Below the pieces are notes generated by a model. That model made no database searches, was not told where the DNA came from, and was given only the letters and a program-made list of their open reading frames with translations. A program made the position numbers and the translations under genes. Below, one piece after another: positions 22,227-34,880 of a stretch of DNA of 64,000 nucleotides. Source of the DNA: Pegea sp. RAD2-039 (Eukaryota > Chordata > Thaliacea > Salpida > Salpidae); assembly GCA_034620365.1 (NCBI GenBank), contig JAQGEQ010000299.1:186001-250000 (forward strand). Direction: 5' to 3'. How positions within the stretch are numbered: the first letter of the stretch is position 1; each line of letters opens with the position of its first letter.

Positions 22227-24336
22227 TTTACATCATTGGATAGCTGTTGGAATAAAAATATTGAAAGAATTTATTAGTGGTCGTTTGTTTGAAGAAAATA
22301 AAACATTTTTGAGTAAAATATTTGATTAATATACAAAAGATAAAAAATGTTTTGTTTCAAAATTTATTCAGTAAATTTCATTTTTAAAGATAATAAATTT
22401 ACTTTTTTAAACAATTTAACTCTGTAAGCTAAAATGATGAAACATCATTTTAGTGTTTCCAACACTCATAATAATGTTTACATTTATCTATTTAAACAAA
22501 ATATCTATAAAATAAAATAATAATTCTTATAAAAGATTTATAAACTAAGATTACCGCATACTCCAAATTTTAAGGCTAAACTCTGGGGTAATTCAATTTT
22601 TTAGTTTGATATACTATAGTACAGCATTAAACAATATCTATTCGTATTCTTTCGACTCAACTAAATAAATCAAGCTTTTTATCAGAATTACAAATAGTAC
22701 AAAATGCAAATAAGTTTTTTTTAATATTTCAAAAATGTTTTTTATGTTTATATACAATTAAAAAAAATTACAAAATAAAAAAGTATTTAAAAAGTTTGGC
22801 TTTAGATAATTTTTGATTTCAGAAACTTTATCTTTAATCTACAACTTTATGGTTAACAATGGTAAAAAATTCTTGTTTTCTTCAGTCAAACGATTAGATA
22901 TTTGTAATTTGAAAGATGTTGACAAATTTAAAAGGGAAAAAAGAAAATATCTCAAAATTAAATAATCTTACTTAAAAACCTTAAAATTAAAAATAACGTT
23001 GCCATTAATAACTTCACATAATACAAAACCTAATTATTTAATTAATTGTTATAAATTTGTCTATATTGACACACGCAAAGGTTCTATACTTAAATATTAT
23101 GTAGAAAGAATAAATCTTATGTAAGCTTTCACTATTTTTGGTCAAACTTTTGTATCTTCTAAAAAAGTCCTTATCATCAATTTAAATGTATTTTATCTAT
23201 AGTCTACTATTATTTTTAATTAGTCATGTTTGTCATCTAACATATTTATAGCAGTGAATTACAGAAAATCAAGTATTTTAAACTAAATTTTTAGACAAAA
23301 TAATCTTTGGTTAGTTGGTATTTTAAAGTAAAAAATTAAATTAATCTTATTAAAGGATTTTCTGCTATTTTTTTAACTTCAATTTAAGTTTTTTCAAATT
23401 TGACAACTTAAAAGTAGCAACTTTCTAAGATGTTGATGTTTTTTTTGCAGAAACCACTGCAGTCATAGATTTATTATAAAGTGTTATAAATTAAATTTTT
23501 TATAAAGTTGTAGTATCAACATTTAGTGATGAAAACAACAAACTCCATTTAATTTTAAAAATAAAAAACAAATTTTCAATTTTTTTTTTACTCAAGCTCT
23601 ACTTTATATTCCATTTAAATTTAAAGACAGGGAATCATTTATAAATTTAGTTTTAGTAAATTTAAAGCTCATTTTAGCTCTAAATGTAAAAGTAATGGAA
23701 AGAAATCGAAATGTTAGTGTACATATACGAAATAATTTTTCAAGTCAGCTATCAGCTACAAGAGAGTTAGTAAAAAATTTCTAATTCAAAATGACACTTA
23801 CAAAAATCTCACAATTTAATCGACCAAATGTCCAATTATTGTACTATTTACAGAAATTCTTTTAGAGCACAGATGAAAAAAGAGCAACTAGCCAATGTTC
23901 ACTAAATAGAATTGAGTAGAATACCTAAGAGAGAGCAACAAAAACGCACTAAATTAAAAATAAGTTTTATTATAAGGAATAAAGTAATAAAACTAGATTA
24001 AATAATTTGGCTGCTTAAAAGGTTTTCAAAAACGGAAAACCATTTCAACAAACCACCAGGAATTGTTGTAGTATAAATTCTTCTTTAAACTAAAATAGAA
24101 GCAGGAGATTGCTTATCTAAAAATTTGTAGTTATATAAGCATGATATAAATTATTTATTTGTTAAAATTCAATCTTATCTGGTATTAAATCTTATGTTTA
24201 TGTCGTGTCGTTGATAAGCCATTATCAAAATTAACGCCATATTATCCATACAGCTTTTCACAAATCTTTAACAATTGTTTGAAAATATGAAGTTCGTTAC
24301 TTCAAATGTAAATTAGCCGAATACGTCGCTCTCATA
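22227..24336. other. AT-rich intergenic DNA between divergent genes
   Basis: About 2.1 kb with no supportable gene. It separates SMPD3-B (-) and TEX14 (+), so both promoters should be here; no clear motif stands out. Confidence 0.4.
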
Positions 24337-27300
24337 ATGTCCAAGTTTCACAGTACTTTTGTATCATTTGGAAGAGTGCAAGTATCTGATATTTTCAAAT
24401 CTAAACTTTTCAAATATGCTGCTAATGGAAAAGCGGGAAAAATTGAACAACTTGTTTCATCCTGCGAAGGTGAGTTACTTGAAGTTAGGTTATTCACAAA
24501 TACCCCGAATTAAATTAAATCAATATTTTTTCCTGATTATTTCTTGTCAGTTCAACCTCGCTTCTTTTATTATTAAGAGTAATTTCGATTTTTCGTTCAC
24601 ATTAGCAATTTTGAAACTATAAAACTCCAATGTACCTCAACAATTTCTAACTTATTAAAAACTTCTTCTAAAAAAACTTAAAATTTTTCTAAAGGCTGCG
24701 TACAAATATTGATTAATCGAATTTTTATTTTTTTATCCTTAATGTAGTTTTATTTAAGTGATTTCAAAGTTGTTGTTTTGCATTTTTCTTAAAAAAACAA
24801 ATCCTAAAGATTAATTTTCATGTTTAATTTTAGGATAAAGTTATAATAATTTTCGAAATATTTTGTAAAATATTAATAAAAGCATTATTTTACTGAAAAC
24901 TAAATTTTAATTTTTATATTTTTAATATTTAGGTCACCATTACAAAATGTCATTTTAGTGTTTCCAATATGAACGTTGATTTTTAAAAGTTTTTGAGTCT
25001 TTTAAAGTATAAAAAGAATTAAATTGAAATATTCAGCGATGTATTTCTAAAAAGATATTGAATAATTAATATAATTACATTTTTCGATTATTAAAAAGCC
25101 TTTTTATTTAAAGAAATTTACTAAACACAGATAAAAGCTATGATATTGATTCAAGAAATACTAGAGGCCAGTCACCGTTGTTTGTGGCAAGCATGTTGGG
25201 AAATTTCAAAGTTGTTCAAACTCTTCTGATGCTAGGCGCAAATCCAAACAGGTTCAACTCCTAAATATCTTCTGAAATTAGTTATTAAAGATGGTTAATT
25301 AGTATTCAATTTGACTTATTAAGAAATTTATTTTATATTTGCTGATAAAAGCTGATATATAAGTTTTCAAAGAAAGTTTTCGATTTTCGAAATGATTAAC
25401 AGACGAAGTGATGACGGTAGTACCCCTGTTCACGCTGCCGCCTTTTCATGTGTTACTTGTGTACTACAAGTACTATGTGAATATGGAGGCGATCTTCGTT
25501 TCCATGACAATCGAGATCTTCTGCCTCGTGATTGGGCGGTTGAAGCGGGAACAAAAAAGAACAAAAAGGTTGACGTCGTCGTCATCTTCATTTTGTAAGA
25601 AATTGAAATCTGCAGATTCTTGAATTGATTGATTTGTGGCAAAATGAGATCCTGTCGAAAATCGATCACAGCAAGAGTTGTGATAACATCAAAAAAGCTA
25701 CTTCTGCGGGTTCCAGTGTTACCAAGTAAGTTTTTATGAAATTTATTGAACTAGTTGATGAAGCAGGAAATTTCAGGATGCTGAGACGAAGCACTATTAG
25801 TAAAGGAAGTCAGAACGAATCCATTTTCAACCATGACCACGTGCTTAGACGAGGTGCTTCGAGCCTTCAACATTTCGGTTATGGAGACTTTTCTGCTATC
25901 AACACATTCGGGCAAGTTGTTGATAATTTACAACAACAAGAACTAGGGTACTCATCAATTATCCCCATCATTAATTCAGAGCATCTTCAAATCGTTGCTG
26001 ATGATCAAACTAATTATCAGGTTTGCAAATAATTAAGATGAAAGTTTACTTATCTCCTTTTTCTAGTCGATCCCTCATTTCCAATTGATTCATGGAAATT
26101 GGGCGAATCAACCAATCACAATGAAAACTGGACGCGAGACGAAACGACGAATTCTACGTCACATGACCAGCACACGTGACTTACTTATACGAGAATTACA
26201 AGTATTCAGGTTCCACATTCGAAAGCTCTCGAATAAACAACTCATGACGTCATCTACGCAGTGTATTACGTCACCCGAACATCATCACGCTATTGGGTTG
26301 TTGTTTGGGAAAGTCACGTGGTGATAAGAACTCGTTCGCGGTCACGGCGGAGTTATTATCACCGCATTCAATGATATTTGAACGAATCAATTTTGGTTCT
26401 TTATATTCAATCTTGCATGAGAACAAACACTCAAATATTCTTGGCAATCGTCTCACACTTACTTCATTGATACAACTTTTAATACAAGTCAGTTGTTCGT
26501 CATCTTTCACGTATTTGTGGTGACCTTCTACCGCAGATTTCAAATGCGTTGGCGTTTCTACATCAACGCGGCTACATTCACTGTTGCGTGACGTCACATG
26601 CTATCAACCTTGTAAACTTGAATACTGCAAAGCTGTCTGACTTCTATCACACTGTCAACACGTGAGTAGTCACGTGATGTTTCAATTTACTTTTCGGTGA
26701 TGACTTCACCAGCCTTTGTTCATCTCACGATAATTAACTTCTTTCTTATTAAAAAGATATTAGTGAACTACAAAAAGCTGATATTCGGTCCGGACCACCT
26801 GCTATTCGGTCCTGACCACCTGATATTCGGTCCTGACCACCTGATATTCGGTCCGGACCACCTGCTATTCAGTCCTGACCACCTGATACCACTTGGGTTG
26901 TGGTTCACCTGGGTTGTGGTCCACTTGGGTTGTGGTCCACTTGGGTTGTAGTCCACTTGGGTTGTAGTCCACAAGTTACCAAGTACCACTGGTAACATGG
27001 GCCTTTGAAGCAGCAATATAATCTGACCTTAAGATAAGAACGGAAACCAATAGTTTGATCTTCAAGACCTTTGATCTTTTGTAGAGATGACAATAGCGGA
27101 ATCGCGTCACCGATTTCGTCATCGTTCAATCGATGGCTTGCTCCTGAATTACTTGCAAACAAACCACCCACCACCAAATGTGACGTTTACAGTTTCTCAG
27201 TGGTTGTTGTAGAAACCACAACAGGTGACCAACGTGGAAAGCGATGATGCGTTGTCATGGTAACTGGTTGTTGTCAGGTGTGTTGCCATGGAATGGTTAC

Positions 27301-30300
27301 GATGTGGAAAGTGTGCGACACCAAGTGGTAAGCGAAGGAAAGATGTTTCCTCTTCCGGAGCAGACCTGTAGCTACTTCGAGAACAGCTTGAAACGCGCTT
27401 TGTGCATCTCGCGACGCAAAAGAAGTCTGACGATTCATCAGATGTGCTCCCTGTTGAAGAATTATGTCTCCGTGAGTTGATTGGGATCATTTAGGAGCAA
27501 AAGATGATACAGATCTTTGTAGAACGGATCAAGTTGGGATTATGGTGATGCAACGATGAAAACAGTTGAAGCTAAAGATGAAGATTCGTTTAGTTTCAAA
27601 TCGTTGATGTTAGGAGTCGACGAAATCGATGCAGGTACGTCACAATCACTTTCTCCAACTCGTTGTTGATCACGTGACTTGCTTCAGCTCCATTTGCTTG
27701 TAACCATCAAACACCGGTCACCAATTACAACAGGTTAGTTCATCAATCACTTCTAGCTTCCATCTAAATCTTGTTTCCATAGCAACATGCTCACCAATAA
27801 CAACGTTGAAGTAAGTGATGTGTTTCTGTAACCTAGCAACCATCAAATCGATGTTTCAATCAGACGCGAATCGAAGCAACTGCTGCACCAACTACAACCG
27901 CCATCAACACCATTGGTAACCACCCTACTTTAACCACCGACCATCAAACACCATTTCCAGGACCAACAGCACGGACACCAACACCACTGCAACCATATCA
28001 ACCATTTGCTGACCAGGACAGAAGGAACCGATCAGCATGTGGTGACCACCTTGGGTCAGTTATCACTAGTTTGTCCCATTTGTCACCTAACTTTGTGTCC
28101 ATAGGGATGAAAGTGCGGGTCTGGTCCATCCGGCTCTCATGGACACAGATTCATTTGACAGCAGCCTCGCTGAAAGTTATGGTTACTACCGAAGAAGCGA
28201 GTCGCCTAGCAACCAGCCAGTAGTTTCCAGGTAACCATGGCAACCTTCACTAGCTGTTGTGACGTCATTTGTGTTGGCAGAACATCGACGAAGCAGTGTG
28301 ACGGCTATGACGACACAAATCGAGATTCTGGGTGGAAATGTGAAGTAGAGTCAGGTGTGGTTGTTAGGACAAGTCAGCTGGTTGCTACTGGTTACTGATT
28401 GGTTGCTTGTTGGTTAGAAGCTTCTACTTATCAAGTGATGAAGAAAAAGTCGAAGGAAGATGAACGATTGGACGATAATCAAAGTCACGTGAGAAGATGT
28501 GAATCAGAAAGACTGGAAAATCGACAAAAAGGTAAAAAAATTGTTTGGAAACCCTTTTCTTCAACTTATGTAATTATGAAGTAGAAAAGACGCGCGCGTT
28601 GAGAAGAAGCGAAGGATTTCGGCAAACCTCTCGAAAGTGAGTCCCTCATCTTCATCTGATCTTCATCTAATCTTTCTTGTCATCAGTTTACATCTGCCAC
28701 CTAGTGACGTCAGAAAGAAGCAACAATCGGCGAGTCGATCTGGTAAGTGATGACGTCACAAGTTCGCGAAGTGATGGCGATTGTAGCAAGCAGATCTTCA
28801 AATGATCCAAGATCAGAAGTGGAGAAGATGAAGTTACTTCCGGTCGCAGAAGAAGCTCGACCGGAAATGGCATCGAGACCGGAAGTAATATCAAGACCGG
28901 AAGTTACATCGAGAAGATCGGCTGAACCGGATGTGAGAAAGTCTCTGAAACCGGAAAATTTACGTCAGACGGTCGACCGCGTTCATACGTCACTCGTTGA
29001 ACTATCGCATCTGTTTCCAACAAATCGCGCTGATGACGTCACAACCGCTATAAAGTCATCGAAACCATCGCGAAGTGAACTTCCGGTCAAGCGGAATATG
29101 TCAGATTTCTTCAATGAAGTCATCAGCGCTGCTGGCATCGATGATTACGTCATCGATCGAGCACCAGTGACGTCATCAGCAGCAGCAGTTGCTGTAAAGA
29201 CATCACTTCCGGTTGCTCTGGAAGAAGAGATGCAAATGACGTCACAAAAGAACATTAGCTGCGATCACGTGTCAGTTGTTTCGTCACAAAGATCGCGACG
29301 CTTCAGTTTGACTCCGGATGACCTCGAAGACATCTTTGCGTCATTTGCTGATCGTCAACGCATCCTTCACGATGACGATGATGACGTCACCACACCTGAC
29401 GATGACGTCACAGCACCTCCTGCTTATGACGTCACCAAACCTCCTGCTTATGACGTCACACCGTCGTATGATGACGTAAAATTGCAAAATTGTGATTCAA
29501 AATGTGAAGAATCATCAGAAGCTCCGATGACGTCACAATCATCGATAAAATCAGTGATGACATCATCATCAACGTTATCACAAGCACCGATGACGTCATC
29601 AACAGCGAACAACGTCATCGTCCATCATTCATCAATGAACGCGAGATCTCCTCCTCTTCTTCGAGATTTTATTGCGCGATCAACCGCGCGTCTTTCGTCA
29701 TCAGCTCCTGATCTTCATAAAGGATGTTTCCAATCATCAAAGCATCCGGCATCATCAAGATCAACAAAAGATCAAATCACTCAAACTGAAGAACTTCCAA
29801 AGATGCTTGCTCCATCAGTTTCACTGGAAGCGCGTCACGTCCTCTCGCTTATACGACGTCATCCGGTCATCCCCGCCAGTCACGTGGCCCCGCTTCGCGA
29901 TTACGAGGAGCCCCTGGCCCTTCCCGACCCCGCCTCGCCATTACGTCGCTCGTCCAAAGTTTGTAGTGACGTCACACCCAGTCGCTGGTCGTTTGGTCGC
30001 AAATTAAAAGCATTTGAAAGTGCAGGCGTCGGTGACGTCATCAGTAGCGCGGCTTTGACGTCACATCCGGCTGTTAAAGCTTCGGTAAAGACTTCAACTC
30101 CACTAATGCACGAAGAAGCGCGCAATCTTCTTGCTAAGGATCAGTTGCAGTTGAGTGAAATCGCTCGTTGTGACGTCATCACGGGAACGCTAGAAGAAAC
30201 GCGAGTGGAAGAAGTGATGACGCAATTGGTGGATGAAGTGATCCGTGAAGAGTTGCTCCGTAAAACGGAAGATCAAGATGAAGATGAGAAAGATTATTTG

Positions 30301-30420
30301 AGTGGTATTTCATATGATGAAGACACAGATCAAGAAACAACAAGACGAAATCGCGCGATGTTGTTGCCTAGCAACGAAGACACAAGTGTGTGGGTGGAAT
30401 CAGTTGAAGATGAAAGATGA
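24337..30420 (+). CDS. TEX14: TEX14 homologue: ankyrin repeats plus pseudokinase, 21 exons
   Basis: Exons 24337-24469, 25131-25251, 25403-25568, 25616-25725, 25777-26020, 26067-26209, 26262-26487, 26537-26661, 27085-27224, 27278-27471, 27523-27634, 27688-27733, 27783-27810, 27864-27915, 27961-28054, 28105-28230, 28281-28354, 28421-28531, 28585-28636, 28687-28742 and 28787-30420 join in phase to 1328 residues (human 1497). TEX14 stabilises germ-cell intercellular bridges. Ankyrin region (about 45-140): [13 protein letters not shown] and [12 protein letters not shown] closely match human. The pseudokinase (about 259-534) has [28 protein letters not shown] and [11 protein letters not shown] is replaced by HCC and DFG by SDF, so it should be inactive. 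The long last exon (about 785-1328) is low-complexity, rich in Ser, Thr and Asp, and studded with TGACGTCA. I see no CEP55-binding GPPxxxY motif; APPAY repeats are the nearest. Confidence 0.92.
26778..26972. repeat. Two abutting minisatellites in TEX14 intron 8
   Basis: Five 21-bp units of the type CTGATATTCGGTCCTGACCA(C) occupy 26778-26882. Five 16-17-bp units of the type CTTGGGTTGTGGTCCAC occupy about 26892-26972. They are unrelated to each other. The host intron (26662-27084, 423 nt) is otherwise short. Confidence 0.93.
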
Positions 30421-31967
30421 AGATGGTTTTATTTGTGACGTCACACTAAAGATGGTTTCCATCTTTACTTCTGGTTCTTATTCAACTAAAGCTGGTTCTT
30501 ATTTGGTTAATATTATCTTTATCTATTTGGTTTTGGATTCATCTGGTTATTTAATGTTAATTTTTCTGGTTAATGTTGGTTTATCTGGTTAATGTTGGTT
30601 TATCTGGTTAATGTTCACTTGTTACAACTGATTATTTATTTGGTTATTCTTACTATCTATAGGTGTTAGCTTGGTATTCAAAATTTTTTATCTTTATTTT
30701 AAACATTTAAATTTCTAAGTCAAAGCAGAAGAAAATATTTTCTTCTAATAAAACAAAAAAAAGAATTTATTACAAATGGCTTCAGTTTATTTGATAAATT
30801 TCAACATTTTTACTCAAAAAGTATTTTATAATAATTTATATTTAAGTTAAACTTTTTATGTAAGACCAATAAATAAATGAAATATTTCTAATTTATTTGA
30901 TAAACATTTTATAACAAATTTTTTTCGAAATTTTTTAACGTAAACTAAAAAACTGATTTCAAATTAAACGACAAACTTTTAAAAAGCCATTTTATCCCGA
31001 TGTCTCCACCGATTTCAACTTGTCAACGTTGCATCAAATATTAGTGGAAATTTGAAATTAGTTTAAATGTTTTATTACTTTTTAAGTACAAAATAAAATG
31101 ATAGTTAATTTTTATATTCATAATTTTCATTGAACTAAATTATTGTGAAGAAAAAATCTGTTTATAAATGACTTTATTAGAGAAACTATTTGAAGTTCTT
31201 TATACGTAATCAATTATATAGAAACATTTATATTAGTGGTTTTATTACTTTATTATCTGCAAGAAAGTTATGACTTGAAACCCATTCTAAAATCAATTTC
31301 AATAATTTATTGCATCATCAACTTATTCTGTTTCTAATTCAACCATTTTTACATAAAGTTTTGAAGCAATAAAAGCAAAATGATATCAGTTTCAAACAAT
31401 TATCTAATTAATGAATTAAGCAATAATATTTTGAATATTTCAAAGTTATCACTTAAAATACAAAGGTGACCAATTGTTTTTTTCAGATATGCTTAAATTT
31501 AATCTAACATAAAATAAATGTTTTAGTTTTTTTTTAACATTTTACCAAATTTCAAATAGAAAATGAAGGAAGGAGCATCATGGAAAAATATTCTAATAAA
31601 AGTAACTTTCATTTGTAAATTTTACAAAAATATTTTCTAGTAGTTTGTAAGTTACGATTTGTAAAAATTACAATTAAATATTTAATAAAAAACTATTCTA
31701 ATTTTATGAATTAATAAAATATTTTTACTTTGAATTGAAGTTTATTAAATATAAATTATCAAATTTATAAAAATATTCTTATAAATAAAATTCCATAAAA
31801 AAGTATGTTTATAAATTATTTTATAAATATATATTATCAGATAAATTGTATAAAAATTTGTACAGCTGTAAAAATCAAATAAGATTTGAAAGTAAATCAA
31901 GTTTTCTTGAAAGATTTCGAAATTTAATTTTATCGAGAAACTTCTTCATTTAAATCTTCTTTTAAAG
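30421..31967. other. TEX14 3' UTR and AT-rich spacer
   Basis: From 30,475 to 30,620 the 3' UTR contains an imperfect repeat of TCTGGTTAATGTTGGTTTA. A likely polyadenylation signal (AATAAATAAA) lies near 30,867. The rest is AT-rich without recognisable features. The missing first exon and promoter of XXYLT1 should lie in this interval. Confidence 0.45.
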
Positions 31968-33561
31968 ATTCTTCTTTTCGTCTGTGTCATCCTTACTATC
32001 AGACTCTTTTATTCCTTCTCTTCATCAAGTGATTTTACAAAAGCAAGTAAGGAGCTCTATCATGCTGAATCACATGCTAAAGAGAAACCAGGTGAGTTAA
32101 CTCTTCTTTCTTCATTTATTTCAATTTCAATGAATTCCAGTTGATGAGATGACGTATGAAGAAAAGATGGCGCGCGCTTCCAAAGTAACGTTCAAATGAT
32201 CTTTTAAAATCCTCTAAAGACTCTAATCTCTTAGATACAAGCTCAGCAACATGCTCAAGACTTTCATAACGATTTTCATCTTCTTTTTCTCTTCACTAAA
32301 GTTAAAGATCATCCGAATCTTTTGTGAGTCTTCTTCTTAGTTATCATCAGCTCTTCTGATCTTGTTGATCATAGGAAGAAGATGAAGATCTCGCTCGGGA
32401 GCATGTTTGAGCACGCTCATTTTGATAAATACGAAGTCCTTCATCTTCATTTTGTATGTGATGAAGAAGGGAGAGAAAAAGCAGAAGAATTTCTTCAACA
32501 ATTCATCTCACATCCCAAGTTCTCCCTCAAGGTCATCTCATCTTTTATGCAAATTAGACATCTAAATTGTTGAAAGATTTCAAATTTTATGTCGCCATGG
32601 AGATGATGTTATTTTCCTAATTAATTTTTCTAACCTTCAAAACTTGATGTTTCCACTTCAATCAGTAAAACGTGAAACCACGTGACCTCCACTAAGCCAC
32701 GTGACCTCTATTAAACCACGTGACTTCCTCTCCAGGTTCACTTTCACGATGTTGACTTCTTCATCTCTGAGCTGAAGACGAAAATGGCGCGGGTACAATC
32801 TGTGTTGGGGAGCTCTCATCCACGATACGAAGACATCATCTTCTTACTCTCTTTATCTTTGCACAAAATCTTGCCCCTTAAAGTAATCTAAAGATGTAGA
32901 AACTAGATCAGTAGTCACGTGATTTGCTTCAACAGATCAATCGAATCATCCAGTTGGATTTGGACCTGAAATTTACAACAAATGTCAAAGAACTTTGGGA
33001 CAATTTCAATTACTTTTCACGTGACCATTTGATGGCTTTAGCTTATGAAAATCAACCTGTTTACAGGTTTGTGATTGGTTAATGAAAAATCAGCTTATTT
33101 GATTGGTTGGTTGAAGGCATCTACTGTGGAAGTATCGAAAAGAGAATCCAGGAACGTTGCTAGGCAACCCTCCTCCTCATGGTAACCCTGGATACAATTC
33201 AGGAGTCCTTCTACTTCATCTACATCGATTGAGAATGTCGGATTTATACAACTCGTATTTGGAGCCGGACAAATTGCATCATTTGCTTCAGAAGTCGGTG
33301 ATTTGATGAAATTCCAAATTTTTTCATCAAATAATTTCTAGATATTCTTTCACTGGACATCTAGGAGATCAGGACTTTTATACTTTACTCAGTTTTGAAC
33401 AACCTCAACTTTTCCAAACTCTAGATTGTTCCTGGAACAAGCAATTATGTCAATGGTGGAGAGATAAAGGATATGAGGGAATCTTTGATCAATATTTTAA
33501 ATGTCATCAATCTCAAATTAAGATTTGGCATGCCAATTGTGATTCTCAATTTCCACAATAA
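31968..33561 (+). CDS. XXYLT1: Xyloside xylosyltransferase 1 (XXYLT1) homologue, first exon not found
   Basis: Exons: about 31968-32091, then 32141-32184, 32235-32323, 32375-32531, 32736-32882, 32936-33066, 33117-33293 and 33342-33561. XXYLT1 is an ER type II membrane GT8 enzyme that adds the second xylose to O-glucosylated EGF repeats of Notch-like proteins. Visible: a membrane anchor (ILLFVCVILTIRLFYSF), FHLLFLFTK, YEVLHLHFV, the DxD-bearing IIQLDLDLKFTTN, ENQPVYRHLLWKYRKENPG, PPPHGNPGYNSGVLLLHL, GHLGDQDFYTLL and LDCSWNKQLCQWWRD, all collinear with human. The frame upstream of the anchor is closed by a TGA at 31908 without an ATG, so a 5' exon is missing from this model. Several acceptor-like AGs (31913, 31937, 31967) could start the first listed exon. 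An AATAAA follows near 33,726. Confidence 0.9.
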
Positions 33562-34880
33562 TCTTTCAACAAAAAGATTTCTAGTTTTTTAAACAACTTA
33601 ATTTAGAAATCAACATTTTTGTAAATAGTATAAGCTGCCTTATTAGACCGAAACCTAACAAAGAAGTTGTTATTTGATTTACACATTTATCTGTAACTTT
33701 AACACAATTCTATTTATCAAATTTTTCAATAAAACCTTTCAAGTGATCTCTTTTTATTTCAGTTAAACTGTTAGTTAGCTGCAAGTTTATAATATTTAGT
33801 TATCTACCAAAGATAATCAGACTTTATTAAAATATTTTAATAAATATTTGTATTGAAATTAAAACAGTTTAAAAATTCTTCAGCTTTCAACTGTAAAAGA
33901 ATTGAAATATTGAAGAGCAAAATTATTGATTTAAATAAAGTGCAGACCTTTTGGTTTGGAAAAAAGTTTTTTTATTTCAAAACCTACTAAAGGTGTTAGT
34001 TTGGAAATAAGACTTTAAATTTCAATCAAATTTTTATCTGATGTTTTAAAATATTATAAAAACATCAACTGTTTGTTTGAAGTGCAACAAACTTTACAAA
34101 TCACTTAAATATCAATAAACAAATTTAGAAGTTAAAAAAAAAGTCTGAATTTTTGAAGAAATGTTGAAAAGCTATTTTTGTGGTTTTTCAAAATTGGGTT
34201 TTTGTTGAAATTTTTCAATTTATTGAAAATTTGATCAGAATAAAAATATTTTAAACGTTTTTAAAAAGTCTGACTAAAAATAAACAAAAAAATAAACATT
34301 TTGGTCAAAAATGTAATTTATTCAACCAAAAAATTAAATAGTAGCTTGAAGAGAAGACAGAAAAAAGATGAAATTAAAGAAGAAGAAACATCAATCGTAA
34401 AAATTTTTATGAATATTTTGTGAATTTGGCAAAATCGGGAATTAAAGATAAATTAATAAAGATCAGTTAGATGAAGACTTTAAAAGATTAAAATGTAAAA
34501 ATGATGATATTTTTTAAATACTTTGAAAATCATTTGAAGATTTATTGAGATAAATTTTTTTGCAAATTTCAAAATTCTTTCAAAATTGGAAATTTTATTT
34601 ATAAAGAAAATTAATTAAAAGCCAATTCGATAAAAATACATTTTCGTTGCTATGATATACTTTAATGTAGATCACAATATTTGATCTTTCCAATCCTTTC
34701 TTTAAACAGATATAAATCAAAAAAACAACTTCAGTCACGTGATGTTGAAACAACAGAAAGAATAAATAAAAATAATTTCAGCAAAAAACCCTCAAAATTG
34801 AAACTTCTTTAATGTTTTGCCCTATGCAATTGAGAATTCGATGACGTCATCAAGACGCGATAAATCTAGCACCAAATAGC
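33562..34880. other. Convergent intergenic spacer
   Basis: This is the 3' flank shared by XXYLT1 (+, AATAAA near 33,726) and ORP1L (-). It is AT-rich with no further feature; one TGACGTCA word occurs at about 34,844, close to the ORP1L stop. Confidence 0.45.

Noticed and set aside
26697-27177. Repetitive ORFs on both strands (for example GPDHLIF-type repeats)
   Set aside because: They are translations of the intronic minisatellites, with no splice continuity to TEX14 in those frames.
28743-28762. A 20-nt intron at the start of the TEX14 last exon
   Set aside because: An acceptor at 28786 gives a 44-nt intron, typical of this gene, with the same reading frame.
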